50,000 bases of DNA from Chondrilla cf. caribensis (GCA_964020155.1 OZ026546.1:3355400-3405399), one strand, 5' to 3'. Positions 12,325 through 26,068 are shown, counted from the first letter of the stretch. Translations and numbers: made by a program. Notes: a model not told the origin generated them from the letters alone.

Positions 12325-13944
12325 CTACTGCATGTCTATGTAGTCGTAGAGGCTTTCAGCTGCCACAGACTTCCTCTGAGGGACATCGTGGTACCTAGTG
12401 TCCATGTTGACCACGATCTGTCTGTCTCCAAACTGGCAGGGATCCACCTTGAAGTAAGGTGGTGCAGGTCCAGAGGGAGACACCACCTCACTGTACACGG
12501 GGTTGGACACCATTGGGATGGAGACAGCATACCTGCTCGCCCCTTGTTGCTCGGGGGATGGCGTTCTCCTCCTACTCCTTCTCTCAGCAGCCCTTTTACC
12601 TAAAGTACATGATTGCAATGGATGGATGATGAATGAAGTGAGTAATGAGTGGCTGTTCGCATTAATTTCATCTGTGCTTAGGTTTTGTACACCCTAATAC
12701 TATGTATGTATGTGTACAGTCAATTCTCATTAATCCGCCACCACTTTATCCACCAAACCTTTTAATCTCCCACAATTTCCTTGTACCAATGAATATCAAG
12801 TTTATCCGTCAAACTTGTTAATCCACCATATTCTTTGAAAACGAATTGTGGTGGATTCATGAATATTCATATATATGTACAGTAGTTCAATGTATTGCAT
12901 TCATATACATGTCATGTGCATATGAATGACTATGTTTATAACAATAATATGTATGTGCTGTATGTACATACGTGTGCTCTATACATGTGTACTTACATGT
13001 GCTCCATACATACATACACATACATTGGCAGTCTGTGAAGGTTGGGTACCCACCTTTTATCTTGAGTGATATCACCAGTCCAATGAGCACGATGGTCAGT
13101 ATGTACACTACAATACCAACTCCACTGCCAACAGCAACGTAGACATAGGTGGGGGCGTCATCCTCTGTAGAGGGAGGATTGAAACACATTGACATTCAGT
13201 ATCACTTAATATGGAGTTGTTTACTGCTAGGAGCTATTGTTACTGCACAGCCAACCTTTCACAGGTTCCGTGGCCTTTTCAGAGGTTGATTTCAGTGTGG
13301 GTCCTTCAGTTTCTGTTGATGGTGCTGAGGTGACAGGTGTAGGAGGTGTAGCAGTGGTAGTAGTCGTGGTTGTTGTTGTTGTTGTTGCTGTTGTTTTTGT
13401 GGATGTAACAACAGTCTGCAGTGGTGGAAATCCAGTACTGCGTAAGTTACCAGGACTTGTAGCTATGAACCCACGTGGATTACTCTCTATTGCATGTGTT
13501 TGCTCTAGTTCAATTGTTGTCTTTGTTGTTGTTGTTGTTGTTATTGTGGACATAACAATACTCTGCAGTGGTGGAAGTCCTGTGTTGTGTAATATATTAT
13601 ATTCAAGATTCGCAGTTGCATGTCCTCCAGTGTTGTGAGCTGTTGTTTGCATGGCTGGTGTGTTAGGTGGGGTTAGTGTGGTTGATGGTACAGCTTTGAT
13701 AGCTGAGGACTCATCACTCTGTGCTGGTGGAGTAGTTGTAATAACTGATAAAGATGTTGTTCTTTCCTCCTTAATGGTGGTTTTAGGGTCAATTGTTGTT
13801 GAAATTGAGCTTCTTTCGGCATTACCTATTGACTACATACAATATGCATACACACATGGTATACATGTACAAACAGGTACGTACATATACGTATATGCAT
13901 GTGTGTGTACGGACACATACGTACATGCACACACGCATGCACGC

Positions 13945-14024
<80 letters not shown>

Positions 14025-14091
14025 TAACACACACACACACATACAAACACACACACACATGCACACACACACACACACACATGCACATGCT

Positions 14092-14190
<99 letters not shown>

Positions 14191-16787
14191 ACTTGTACAC
14201 TATTAAATAGAATGATGCTTGATATTTATGTATGGCTTCATGGAATGATAAGTACATATTCACAGTACATTGTGTATACTGGTGTATGTGTACCTCTTGT
14301 GGCTGAGACGTTGCATACATATCGTATGTTGAATTTGCTCGTGAACCTGTGTGTGATATGAAATCACATGAAATGCACCGTATGCACCATACATGGTATA
14401 CATAATATGTATGTATGAACTGTACCTACACTACAAAGTGTGCATACTACAATGTGTGAATGTACGTACGTACGTAGTACGTACTGGTATCTATGATTGC
14501 ACCGGCATGTACGTACATATATACGTATGTATGTATGTACATATACATGCCTTCATACAATATACGTAATAGTTGTACCACCTTTCAGCAGGGTACATGG
14601 GAAATAGACAGATTAGATAGTCCACGAGGGCGGAGCCCGAGGGGTCTATCTAATCTGTCTATTCCCATGTACCCTGCTGAAAGGTGGTACAACTCACTTG
14701 TATCCCAGCAAATGTAAGGATAGGTGCGAGTCTGTTTACGCGTTGGTATCGATATTACTTGAACGGATCAGAGAAGACGAATGTCGCGCGAGTATATCTC
14801 AAACGAGTGTGGAGATTGGCGGCTATATACGTTAGAGAAGCATGAAGAGGAAGAAGAGGAGTTTCAGAAGTACTTAACGAAATTTTAGAAGAAAACGAGC
14901 CGCCACAGACCTCTGCTGTTCTACCTACGGCCGGATGTCAGCATCTGAGCGAAGTTAAAGGAAGAAGGCGCTTATTTTCTAGAAGAATTGGAGAAGAAAA
15001 AGAGCCAATTTGCCGACCTGCCCTCAAAAGAGAACTTCGCAGTTTCGAAGAAGTCGTTTTTACCAAAAAACACGGCGAAGAATAATAAACGGACAGTGAA
15101 GAACTTTAGCGAGTGGATTGTTGCGTACTTTGCTGTACTGTGTTGCCTTCCCATGACAATAATGAAGTGTTAATTAATCAATTAAGCCTGTGAATAGGTG
15201 TCTATAGAGTCTGATAGACCCCAGCTGTGTGTCTACAGGATATAGACACACAGCGGCGCCTTTGATCTCACCTCGCACTGGGATACAAAGTAGTATGTAC
15301 TGTAGTCTTATACATGTAATGTATCCTGGTGTAGGCAATTCATACAGAGTATGTACAAACTGTCCAAATAAAACATTATGCACTATAGGAGAAAGTGTAT
15401 ACTGTTTTCCTGCCTGGTAGGAAAACAGTAAACACTTAATACACATACAGTAATATACTGTACTGTACTTTGAAGTCTGCATTACATTGTGAACTTATTA
15501 CAATGTACATGCTGAATAAGTACTATGTTTTGGTATGTGAACCCGTATAGTTCGAGTATGTATCTATGGCAGCACACAGGAGACATACGTATGGAGGACT
15601 TCCCCATGCAACCTCTGTGTTCAACTCACCCAGTACAGTCAGTGTCTCAGTGTTGCTCCAGTTTCCTTCTCCATCATGTGTAGACGGAGTACACTGATAT
15701 GTGGTCCCATTGTCGTCCACTGTTGCATTGACCAAGACCAGTGTGTAGATAATAGTCCATGTGTTCCAATCAGTTGTGTAACCAAGGTTGTAGTTGGTCA
15801 CTCCTCCACCCTCTAAGATGCTGTAGTTATACTCTACTCCACTGATATTGAAGTGTGCCCCTTGGAAACATTTGATGTAGTCACAGGTGCAGGTGATGTT
15901 CACTCTATCTCCTACATGCACTGTGGAGCCACCTTGTATCCCGAGTGTGGCAGCCTGAACTGAGGCTACAGTATAGCACAATACAGAATACACACAACCA
16001 TATGGTTCGATGTACTGTATGTAATAGTTCAATTCTGCCTAGGTGTGCTGCAGCAGATATGAAGTGTTGACTAATCACTCAGATTGAAGCCCAAGGTAAG
16101 CAGTTAGCACTTTATCTGCTGCAACACACCTAGGCAGGATACATCTAATTTATACCCTGGTGCGGACAATTTATACAAAGTACGTACGTACGTATGTACA
16201 CGTATAGTCCAATATGAAATATTATATTCATTTTTCTCTTAGGGGTAATGCACATATATACGTATGTAGACTGCTACTGTATATACAGTATGTGTGTATG
16301 ATGCATATGTTTGACTACAGTGCAACTTAGTAACTACATACCCTTGTTAGTACTATCTCCTGTTAGTACTTTCTCCTGAAAAATACGTACACACACTTCT
16401 CAGCCCTAGCTCATTTATGCATTCTGGTACCAGTACTGGTAGTGAATGCCTCTGGTAAGAAGTGTGGATTTGGTGTGTCCTTCAGTGTGCTAGCTAAGCA
16501 AGTTGGACTATATTAGTGATTTTCTATTACAGTCTCTATGTTGATTTGGATTCAGTTCTCTACATGCATGTAGAGTATGGACATGTACACATGTACATAA
16601 CCTCAAGCCTATGCATGCATGCATGTACAGTAATAGTGTACTTACAGCATCACAGAGTAGGTACGTACATACATACGTACGTATGTATCTTAGGCATTCT
16701 TACGATATCATCCATGCCTCAAAACCACACAAACTCACCAAATGTAAGCCCCATTAGTGACATCACGGAAATGACCACAGTCTTCAT
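12325..16787 (-). CDS. receptor B: Ig-like, Thr-rich stalk, ITSM/ITIM tail
   Basis: Exons: 16787-16739 (signal peptide, start MKTVVISVM), 15965-15630 (Ig-like), 13825-13256 (stalk), 13164-13054 (transmembrane) and 12599-12325 (tail). All junctions are phase 1; total 1341 nt, 446 residues. The Ig exon shows NITCTC for the B strand, a third Cys (IKCF), no obvious C-strand Trp, and DNGTTYQC for the F strand, plus several N-glycosylation sequons. The stalk (about residues 129-318) contains poly-Thr runs and is encoded in one exon directly after the Ig exon, unlike C-E where it is split. The transmembrane exon is the shared family sequence. The tail starts with an Arg-rich stretch (RRSRRRT) not found in A or C-E, then NPVYSEV, PPYFKV, TRYHDV and SLYDYIDMQ. 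Likely an inhibitory-type surface receptor (inference from motifs). Confidence 0.88.
12716..12870. mobile_element. decayed MITE in last intron of receptor B
   Basis: Loosely inverted ends (TTCTCATTAATCCGCCACCA versus the complement of TGTGGTGGATTCATGAATAT) with internal AATCCACCA/CCGTCAAAC motifs. A similar sequence lies at about 43893-43991. The ends are imperfect, so boundaries are approximate. Confidence 0.5.
13925..14190. repeat. long compound (CA)n microsatellite in receptor B intron
   Basis: About 265 bp of CA repeat with ATGCAC, ATGTTAAC and ATAC interruptions, immediately upstream of the stalk-exon acceptor of B. ORFs of THTHTH or CVCVCV through it are not genes. Confidence 0.95.
14571..14694. 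repeat. hairpin foldback element 1
   Basis: Two 50-nt arms (14571-14620 and 14645-14694) are reverse complements apart from a single-base indel, around a GC-rich apex containing GAGGGCGGAGCCCGAGG. Intronic in gene B. The outer ends resemble foldback elements at 21247-21383 and 41221-41343. Confidence 0.9.
16031..16145. repeat. hairpin foldback element 2, partly decayed
   Basis: Arms CTGCCTAGGTGTGCTGCAGC and GCTGCAACACACCTAGGCAG are inverted around a degraded apex (GAAGCCCAAGG). The arms match those of the element at 41221-41343, so the two are copies of one subfamily. It lies just upstream of the Ig exon of gene B. Confidence 0.85.
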
Positions 16788-18271
16788 TCTGATGAAGTGT
16801 TGTCTGTTCTCTTGGAACCAGTTCCCAGGGACAAAACAGGGTTGATTGCGTTCTGCGTAGTTTTCACCTGTTCTTATTGCTATTGGAGTAAATTGTTGCA
16901 AGTTTCAATTACCACTATCAATGAACCCATAAGTGTCCACTGCAGTAAAGGATTTATTACTAGTATGCACACATAGTAAAGTATATCCTTATTATTATAA
17001 CACTGAAGCTGTCTATAAGGAACTAGTATCGTGTGCATCAATTGCTTATCTTATATGTTTCACATATTGTATATATTAAGGTCTTTTGTATAACAGTAAT
17101 ATAAGCCTTATGTACATAAGTCAAAGCCTATTTAGAGTAATATTAATATGTGCATATACATAGTATGTATTGAATTTTATTTCATATTGAACTAGTACAT
17201 ATTGTATGTACTACTTGTATGCATTTGCATTGAAAGTTATACCTTCACTGTGTGTATGTATTGCGCATGATGTACAAATTGTTATGCATGGATTGTTGGG
17301 CAATTAAACCCACTCCCACATGATGGTTCCATTAATTGAGGATTTTTTTTCTTTACTTTTAAGTTCATTTTCACATCTCTTGACGTCCAGTTGTCTGTAT
17401 TTCATTGCATGGATAGTCTGTATATTATTATACTTCAACTGCATACATAGTCTGTATCTGCCACAGCCCTACCAGAGGTAGTTTAGCCATTATGTAGTGT
17501 CTGTTTTACGTGTGAAATAATAGGCTGCATACTAACTCACATGCAACATTGTTATTGTGACTAATCATGAGTTGCTAAGCAATTAATTGACCAATTTTAT
17601 CAACAATTGGAAATTTCCCATATCAAAAGGGAGTGTTGAAACAGTGCAGATTTGCACATACCGTATAGTGGGAAACTTTGGCGAGGTTTTTAATTTGGCG
17701 AATTGGCGATTTTACGGAAAATTGCCAAATTTAAAATCTGCCATATTTTATTCTGACATAATCTGACAATCAACTATTATGCGCATACGCATGCCCACGC
17801 TTCCTGGAATTTGTCATGCCGTCAAATTTAAAACTCGCCAATTCGTTCCGGGGACTGATTCGTCAAATTTAATACTTGCCAAAGTTTCCCGCTATACGGT
17901 ATTCACTTTGATCTGCCTGTGCACGCAACGTACAACATGTAATGAAGCATGCAATAATAAGTACGTATCAATAAACGTGTATACGTACATATGTAATTTG
18001 GTAGAGGCTCATGATTTCTACAGCATAGATAGGGGACTGGGTAGTTCTTGAGCGATCACGTACGTAGCAGTGGGAATCTGTTCACTGTTGTGGATGCCCA
18101 TGTGGCTAATACACACTTTTTGACAGAAAAAAAAAACTGAATAACATATATATCACACTATAATAGTACATTATTCATAATAATTCACTATGTCTGTATA
18201 ATAATATTGTGATTACATGTGTATGTACAGCATTTCAAGTTCTTCTTTGTGTTTGGTTCCTTATTCTCCCT
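16788..18271. other. intergenic region between receptors B and C
   Basis: About 1.5 kb, AT-rich, containing the MITE at 17661-17899. No further coding region or RNA gene is supported. Confidence 0.5.
17661..17899. mobile_element. 239-bp MITE, TIR CCGTATAGTGGGAAACTTTGGC
   Basis: The left end CCGTATAGTGGGAAACTTTGGC is inverted at the right end (GCCAAAGTTTCCCGCTATACGG) with one mismatch, flanked by TA on both sides. The interior is filled with sub-repeats of AATTTGGCGAATT type. There is no ORF. Related, decayed sequences appear near 28018-28190 and 37339-37470. TA duplication and a CCGTAT start suggest mobilisation by a pogo/Tc1-mariner-type transposase, not necessarily the one at 39312-40888. 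Confidence 0.9.
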
Positions 18272-21200
18272 CTACTGCATGTCTATGTAGTCGTAGAGGC
18301 TTTCAGCTGCCACAGACGTCCTCTGAGGGACATCGTGGTACCTAGTGTCCATGTTGACTATGATATGTCTGTCTCCAAACTGGTAGGGATCCACCTTGAA
18401 GTAAGGTGGTGCAGGTGCAGAAGGAGACACCACCTCGCTGTACACGGGGTTGGACACCATCGGGATGGAGACGGGGTATTCGTTCCCACACTCGTTGTCC
18501 AATGAAGGTGAGATACCACTCCCACGACGAGCAGCCTTCTTTGCTGATGTAGAGTATAATAGATAACACAGAGGTCATATTACCATGTATTCATGAGTGT
18601 GAACAGTCACATCATGTGCTTTGGGATTCACTGCACCTATGTATTGTTACATGCTTTCAATTCATATTGCAATATTATTGATCACGTACATATGTGCAGT
18701 GTTATGCTTGTACGTACATGGGTTGTGTACATGCATACTCACATACATGCCTATACATAGGTATGTATATTTTGTGCAGAATGCATTTACAGCCTGACAC
18801 ACGTTCCTGTTTGCTGTATCCTATGTGGAGTTGTGCATGTGATGGTCTAAAGCCTTTTGATGGCTGCTTTGGGTTATCAAAAGCCATTAAATGGCAACTG
18901 TTGGTATTTTTTCATTCTGTCCTTGATCCATGTAAACATACCGTGCATTATAGTGTATATGGACAATGTACTCACCCACTGTACAATGATTGATTTCCTT
19001 GTTTGTAATAGCTGGATGTATTTCAAAGAGTATGTGCATACCATGTATGTGTGTACATACATACAGTATGTACAGTTCATATGTCTGCCTGTGTGTATGT
19101 ATGCTCCATACATACACATACATTGGCAGTCTGTGAAGGTTGAGTACCCACCTTTTATCTTGAGTGATATCACCAGTCCAATGAGTACGATGGTCAGTAT
19201 GTACACTACAATACCAACTCCACTGCCAACGGCAACATAGACATAGGTGGGGGCGTCATCCTCTGTAGAGGGAGGATTGAAACACATTCACATTCAGTAT
19301 CACTTAATATGGAGTTGTTTACTGCTAGGAGCTATTGTTACTGCACAGCCAACCTTTTACAAGTTCTGTGACCTTTTCAGAGGTTGATTTCAGTGTGGGT
19401 CCTTCAGTTTCTGTTGAATGTGCTGGGGTGACAGGTGTAGGAGATGTTGCAGTGGTAGTAGTCATGGTTGTTGTTGTTGTTGTTGTTATTGTGGACGTAA
19501 CAACAGTCTGCAGTGGTGGAAATCCTGTGTTGTGTAATATATTATATTCAAGATTCACGGTAGCATGTCCTCCAGTGTTGTGAGCTGTTGTTTGCATGAC
19601 TGGTGTGTTAGGTGGGGTTAGGGTGGTTGATGGTACAGCTTGGATAGACGAGGACTCAGCTTCAGTGTCTGTTGACGTTACTGAGATGACGGGTGTACGC
19701 ATGACAGGTGTATGAAGTGTTGCAGTTGTTGTTACTGTAGTTTTTGTTGTTGTAAACGTAACCACATTCATCAGTGGTGGAATTCCCATACTGCTTAAAA
19801 TATCAGGACTTGTAACTATGTCCCCGGGTGGATTACTCTGTATTACATGTGTTTGTTCTAGTTCCATTGTTCTCTTTGTCGTTGTTGTTGTTGTTGTTGT
19901 TGTTGCTGCTTTTGTTGTTGTTTTTGCTGACAAGATACCCATACTGAAATGATTTACACTAGAGGCTATCCCATTTCTCTGTAGCTGTAGTTATGTAGAT
20001 ACAAAACGAATGAGTGTGCTAAGCCCTGGTTACACTAAAGCGTTAAAATGCTTAATTCAAAATCAGCTTAAAATTGTTTGCAAACTACCATGGTACATGT
20101 ATGCAGGTGGTTTACTACCATGGTATGTGATTTACTCATTGTGGTTACTTAATTCTTTTTCACATGTTTACACGCTAACATACATGATACAAGTTTGAGC
20201 TGGATCGATTTGGTCAGAATGTGCTTCAACATTCTAGTTTAACTGGAGCTGTGAATTATAATCAATTTTGTAATCACAACAATATTATTGCTATTGTTAT
20301 TGTACATTATGGCAACAATGCATACTATTACTGACATCATAGGCATAGTAATGGGTCAGGCAAGGCGGTGATCGCCGGACCAATAATTCCATGATAGACA
20401 ACAAAGTAAATCGAGTTCAAAAACTCGTGGGGCTGCCGACCCCCGCACTCGAATTATTTGGACGTCTTTCTTAGGTTCAGAAGAACCTTCGTTGAAGTTA
20501 TTACGTTCGGCAGAGCTTCAGCGCACGAATTCTAGCCCATTTTCTAATTGTTGGCATTCGTAATCGGCCATCTTTCTTCTTGCAATTCATTGTTGCGGTT
20601 ACACGTAGGTGCACATATTATAATATATCATTATATGTATCCCGATTGGTGATATTGTCACTTAACTTCAAAAGCACCGACTACGGTATATACCCGATAT
20701 ACCGGGGTATATTTCTGACCTCATTACTGATATACCCCGTTTTCTTAATTGAAAGGAAGTTATCAATTATCGCCGCACTTGTCACTTAAGACAATCAATG
20801 CACCAGCAATGCTGATACACAATGAACACTGAAGACCACACCAATTCAGTTGAAGGAACACAAAATCAGCGCACAATCCTAGTATTTTCAGAAGGGCGGC
20901 GAATCAAGAGCAATTTTAACATGAGTCGATCGGTCGTTCAGATCGACGACTTTGTGGTTCGGGCTTCTAGGCTGGATAATATTTACTCAGTCCATTTTCT
21001 TGGCAGCGTTTTGGGCACATAAAGATTTGTCCATTCTTCTAAGTCGGTAAGCTCAGAGAAACGATCGCTATTATCATTATCCCCACACTCTCTCTTTGGT
21101 ATTAGAGAGTTGATGGGTACTCGGTTATTCTCTGATTAAATGTTTTACTGTCGTTTTCAGCTCCCAAAGAAGTCTTTCCTCGCAAATTTCTCGTCTGTAT

Positions 21201-23279
21201 TCACAACGCTAACATACTTTCGATCGTTTTGACGGGATACATATTTGTTATACCCCGCCTTTGCTGGGTACATGGGGATATACTTGAGTGTCAGGAAGCG
21301 ATAACCTCGGGCTTCGCCCTCGGTATATCGCTTCCTGACACTCAAGTATATCCGCCATGTACCCAGCAAAGGCGGGGTATAACTAATACATCTATCAGAT
21401 GAAATATTTTTTGAATACAGTTCTACGACAATCCTGCCTGACCATTGTCTGGAGGGCTGCTACTCCTATGCTGTACATGTTGTACAACTACACAGATCAC
21501 GATGATGTAGCCAAAATGAGTACAGAGTCTGTATGTTACTGTACTTGTGTACATACAATAGGTATAAGCATGCACGTGAATGGCTTTTTCGACACTTCCA
21601 GTGTTTTGAATGTGTTATAAGTTGGCTCAAATGACCATACACACTGTACACAGTATTTACTAGATGGTAAGCCTTCTATTCAGAAGGGGACAGATTTGAA
21701 TGTACCCCTCACCCACCCCACCAGTGTGTGGATTTTATATACTATTATTGTGCCACATTCTTGATCACATGTGTAACATGTACATGTTACATGCCTAAAA
21801 CAACTTTCTACTTACTGTGCTGGTAGTGGTGGTTGCCATGATGTTGGTAGCCACTGTAGTTTGACTGCTGTTCTGCACTGATCCATGCTCTATAAATGGG
21901 TGAAAAGGAAGACAGAACACTATGTATGTATGTATGTAATCATGTGTAAGTAACAATGTTTACTAGGTACACATGAGAGGATATACCTGTTTCCCAGCCA
22001 TCTCAGTCACGTATGCAATGATGTCACATCCAGTGACTAGAGCACAAGTCACTTACATACAGTATGTTGGCAGTTTCTGCCCTGCCTACACACCTGGTAC
22101 GTATCTTACCAGCAGTTCCTGAAATTGGTTATTCAGTTTATGATCAGGGACTCTTACACACAAACCTCCCTATAACAGTCAGGGGGCACTTACTGTATAC
22201 TATTAGCTTTAATGTCTGAAATGTTTTAATGTAATTTACATACCAGCTATGTATGCAGTTAGCTTTTACTAAAGGTCCATCTATTTATTACCAGCTAGTG
22301 CCTAATCTCCTCTTGTTCCTCTATCACCAGCTTGTATCTAGAGCTGTATGTGTACTGTGCATACTAAACATGTAAGTGACTCACCGATCACTGACAAGGT
22401 GACCATGTTTGCCTGGTCCCAGTTGTCAGGGAAGATCTTACACTTGTAAGTGGTACCATCGTTGTCCAGTGTGGCTTGGGTTAGGGTCAGTATGACTTTA
22501 ACAGTTGGATAGTCTGCGCCTCCATATCGTATGCTGTACTGGGGGACATGTCCATTCAGTTGTGAATAGGTGTAGTCCCTTCCACTGATCCGAAAGACAG
22601 TAGCATGTGAGTAGCATTTGGAGTCACCAGTACAGAGGCAGATGATGTTGACACTATCCCCAACCTCCACTCTATCTCCACCTTCAATGCTTACAGATGT
22701 TCGCCCCAACACTGTAAACATGTACGTATAACAGCGTATGTATGTGTAACGAATATACAGATACACATTATGTACCTATGGTAGATTGTTTGGCATAGTC
22801 TCGCATACCCAGATTCCGTGGAGAAAAAGGCACGTTTTCCCCAGGAAGACTAGTGCTGATGTCTGTATTAGACTAGTTTGGCACATACGTATGTATAATG
22901 TTCAGGATTGTAAACCAGATTTTCCCGTGCCTACTATATAACCACAGTTATGACTTGTTTGTGTTTTCTAACATTTGAGGGGCTCATTGCTTTGGTTTAT
23001 GTATCTGTGGTGTATTGCACCTCAATACTGTGCTTGCTCTGATACATACACCTTATGTACGTAAATACATGTTGTACATACCTACATGCCTGTGTAGTTG
23101 AGTGCTCAAACATGAACTTGCATGTGTATACACCACTTCAACAACATAATTATGGCTATATACGTAGTTGTTGGGTATCCTATGTACATAGCACAATTCA
23201 TACACCAGCTAAGTCACATGTAAGACTCACCAACTGACACCATGCATCCCAGTGAGAGGACCACTGCTATCGGGACCAT
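18272..23279 (-). CDS. receptor C: Ig-like, split Thr-rich stalk, ITSM/ITIM tail
   Basis: Exons: 23279-23231 (signal peptide, MVPIAVVLSLG), 22711-22385 (Ig-like), 21889-21816 (short stalk exon, phase 1 to 0), 19984-19354 (long Thr-rich stalk, phase 0 to 1), 19262-19152 (transmembrane) and 18543-18272 (tail). Total 1464 nt, 487 residues. The Ig domain has IICLC in the B strand, SKCYS, VFRISG without a C-strand Trp, and DNDGTTYKC in the F strand. The tail carries NPVYSEV, PPYFKV, TRYHDV and SLYDYIDMQ. The long stalk exon also has an alternative in-frame acceptor six bases downstream (19978). Signal, Ig, stalk, transmembrane and tail exons are close paralogues of D and E, including intron sequence. 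The 1.8-kb stalk intron holds a foldback element and a dispersed repeat. Confidence 0.9.
20405..20640 (-). repeat. dispersed repeat R2, copy 1
   Basis: Begins with the hairpin-like AATCGAGTTCAAAAACTCGT GGGGCTGCC block and continues through TTCAGAAGAACCTTCGTTGA, GCGCACGAATTCTAGCCC and AATCGGCCATCTTT. The same order of blocks occurs at 31355-31545 (same orientation) and, inverted, at 45948-46285 and in part at 26735-26965. Intronic in gene C. No coding capacity is evident, so it is probably a non-autonomous element. Confidence 0.75.
21247..21383. repeat. hairpin foldback element 3
   Basis: Arms of about 59 nt (GTTATACCCCGCCTTTGCTG onward) are almost perfectly inverted around the apex CCTCGGGCTTCGCCCTCGG. 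It is in the stalk intron of gene C. The apex is the reverse complement of the one in the 41221-41343 element. Confidence 0.92.
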
Positions 23280-23982
23280 TGTTCACACTGCCAATCAAAC
23301 CAGTTCTATGTGATATGGCTGATTCTGTTACACAATATGTGCTTTTATACTGTCCAATTGACTTACGTACATTTACGTATGTATGTATGCATATGCACAT
23401 ACATACAAAATGCATACACATGCAAACCTGGTTTTGCTATAATATTCAAACCACATTGACGATAACTTGTTATGTGCAGTCAATAATGTGGTTTGAATAA
23501 GTAGTGAAAGTTGCAATTCTGTTTACTTTGTCTGCAGCATGATTCCCAAACCTGTGGTTCCCAATATGTTGTTAATGTGCTACAGAAGGTACAGATATCT
23601 ATAGTTAGGTGTGAATTAGTGTGTACATTCAATACTTGTGTGATTGAATTTCCAGACATTCTGACAGTTGTTTATACTGAGAACGTGCTGTTATGGCTTA
23701 GTCAGCACTTGTTATTGTAAATTATGTATTGAAACACTAAACAGGTTCACGGAGTGTGTGGGATACTGAATAGCAAGGTTATGTGTACTCACTATAGGGG
23801 TCTTTCTGGTTCAGTTTCACTACCTTTATGTATTGATGCTGGATGGTGTGAGTGAATCCCAACCTATGTACACCTTTGTATCTACAGTGTATATGTGTGT
23901 GTGTGTGTGCTGTTCATGTATGTGTGTGTTTACATGTTTGTGTGTTTGCGTGTTTTTTTTTTGTGTGTGTGTGCGTGCATGT

Positions 23983-24067
<85 letters not shown>

Positions 24068-24135
24068 TCATGTATGTGTGTGTTTACATGTTTGTGTGTT
24101 TGCGTGTTTTTTTTTGTGTGTGTGTGCGTGCATGT

Positions 24136-24202
<67 letters not shown>

Positions 24203-24273
24203 TCATGTATGTGTGTGTTTACATGTTTGTGTGTTTGCGTGTTTTTTTTTTTGTGTGTGTGCGTGCATGTGTA

Positions 24274-24335
<62 letters not shown>

Positions 24336-26068
24336 TGTGTATTTTGTGTGTGTGTGTACATGCGTGTGTGCGTGTACCTGTGTGTGATATATAATTACCA
24401 TAATACTGTTGTATTATATTCTTTACAAGAATTGTTCATTTTGATTTTATGTACACTCATTTCCACTCTCATACACTCTTTGCAAACACAGTCGGAATAT
24501 ACGTACATATGTACCAGTAGGTACTGTATGTTTGGTATTGTGCACCAGATACATACGTACACAAGTACGTATGCTGTTTTAGTTTACTATTTGGGGGTGC
24601 AATACCCAATATTATAATATTATGCATAACATAACCAAAGCAATATCATGTACAATGCATCAATCTATATTAGGAGGGAAATAAACCTATTACTGTGATA
24701 TTACTGTTATCACAGAGGGATCATTTATCTCGAAGATGCTCCTATATGGAGCTCCAAAGATTGAAAATCTCATTCCCAAGCAGAATGGTCTCAAATACAT
24801 ATGCAATATTTCCTTTCAAAAAGAAAAAGGTAGGACTACAGGTCTCCTGACATTAGTGAGATCGTTTGGCCCAGATCAAACAGGAAGCCACATAGATGGT
24901 AGGGCCCACAGAGACAGATATCTTGAAGGCCACTGGTTGAAAGATATGATTATGTGTCAAAATCCCCAAGTCTTTGTTTTTACCCTCTCTGCCTTAGTTG
25001 CCACGGCAGCAGGCTGGAGTAAGATGGCCTCAAGATGGGAAGGGTCAAGGTGTCCCAAGAGGTAGCATCCTGTGTTGGAGACCGCCATTTCTGCCATTGG
25101 GTCAGGGTAAGACCATGGGGTCATTTCCCATCCGCAAAGGATAAACCTGGAGCTTCTAAGAAGGATAAAACTCCTACTGCTGTTTAGCCCTGGAGATAAT
25201 GTTATTCATTGCTGCACAGCAGGTGTGACCTCACTATACTCAGTCCCCAGCTCCTGCACACTATTTCATCCAACACTGATAGTGAGGAATCCTAATGAGA
25301 AGCACAGAGTTGGTGTTCCCTGCAAGGTACGTACGTACTAAGCAAGTTATTATGCACTGTAAATTATAGGTGTGGAAATTTAGACCAAATGTGGTAATAA
25401 CCAGTTGATCTATGTAGCCCACTGATGCAAAGCTCCATATACTCGTTGTTTATCCTTTACCGCCTGTTTTAAGATACTGTTGTATTCTTTGTTCACTGAC
25501 AAATATTATTATACAATAATCTTATATTGAAAATTGTTTATATTAGGATATTTGTGTATAAGGTGTGTGCAGAAGTGTCAATAAACACCTGTGGAAGCTG
25601 TGTAGGTGTGGTTATAGACTGATAGTCACATGACTGTGGGAACAATGATCAGGTGCATATATTGGGATACAGTACATGTGTATGTTGTCTCACCTTTGGG
25701 AAGAATACACAGGGAATAGATCCTTTGTATGGGATGAGAAGGTTGAGCCAGAGGTGTTCCATAATCAAAGAATCCATTCCCTGTGTGTCCTTGCTATATG
25801 TGATATACGTACATGCATACATTTAGATATGTCCAGTGAGTATACGTATGTCATGATTCATCTTATGAGCATGCATTCACTAACAGTGTGGATGCTCATA
25901 TGGGATACGTATATTGCACACTGTAATGAGGAAATTATTCATTTAACTCACAATGTCCATATACAGTAATATAATAATATAATGTGTATGTCTGGTACGT
26001 ACGTATATACAATACGGTTATGACTTCAAATTCAAGTTCTTCTTTGTGTTCCGTTCTTTGTTCTCCCT
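23280..26068. other. intergenic region between receptors C and D
   Basis: About 2.8 kb. Next to C is a 5' flank shared with D and E, including the TG tract. 24400-24730 is AT-rich. About 24730-25260 is a less AT-rich segment with no match elsewhere in the window and only a 109-codon plus-strand ORF that I do not recognise. 25680-26068 is the 3' flank of D, similar to that of E (31610-31979), with an inverted pair around AGGGAATAGATCC and GGATTCTTTGATT-like sequence. Confidence 0.55.
23894..24360. repeat. (TG)n microsatellite with higher-order repeat, upstream of receptor C
   Basis: Three successive units of about 130-155 bp, each consisting of CTGTTCATGTATGTGTGTGT, a TTTACATGTTTGTGTG block, a poly-T run of 9-11 bases, GTGCGTGCATG and a long TG tract. 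It starts about 0.6 kb upstream of the start codon of C. Confidence 0.95.

Noticed and set aside
12304..12603. Plus-strand ORFs over the receptor tail exons (also 18209-18505 and 31902-32213)
   Set aside because: Antisense shadows of the conserved tail exons. They recur simply because those exons are paralogous, and the minus strand has the splice sites, stop and tyrosine motifs.
13651..14361. Long plus- and minus-strand ORFs of THTHTH or CVCVCV repeats (also at 4729-5009, 23826-24617, 31089-31402, 42912-43130, 47538-47809, 48093-48415 and 48459-48882)
   Set aside because: They are read-throughs of CA/TG microsatellites, which are open in several frames. They have no domain, no conserved start and no paralogous counterpart.
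24736..25065. 109-codon plus-strand ORF as a gene
   Set aside because: No recognisable domain or splice context; no paralogue in the equivalent flanks. Reported only as an unexplained segment.
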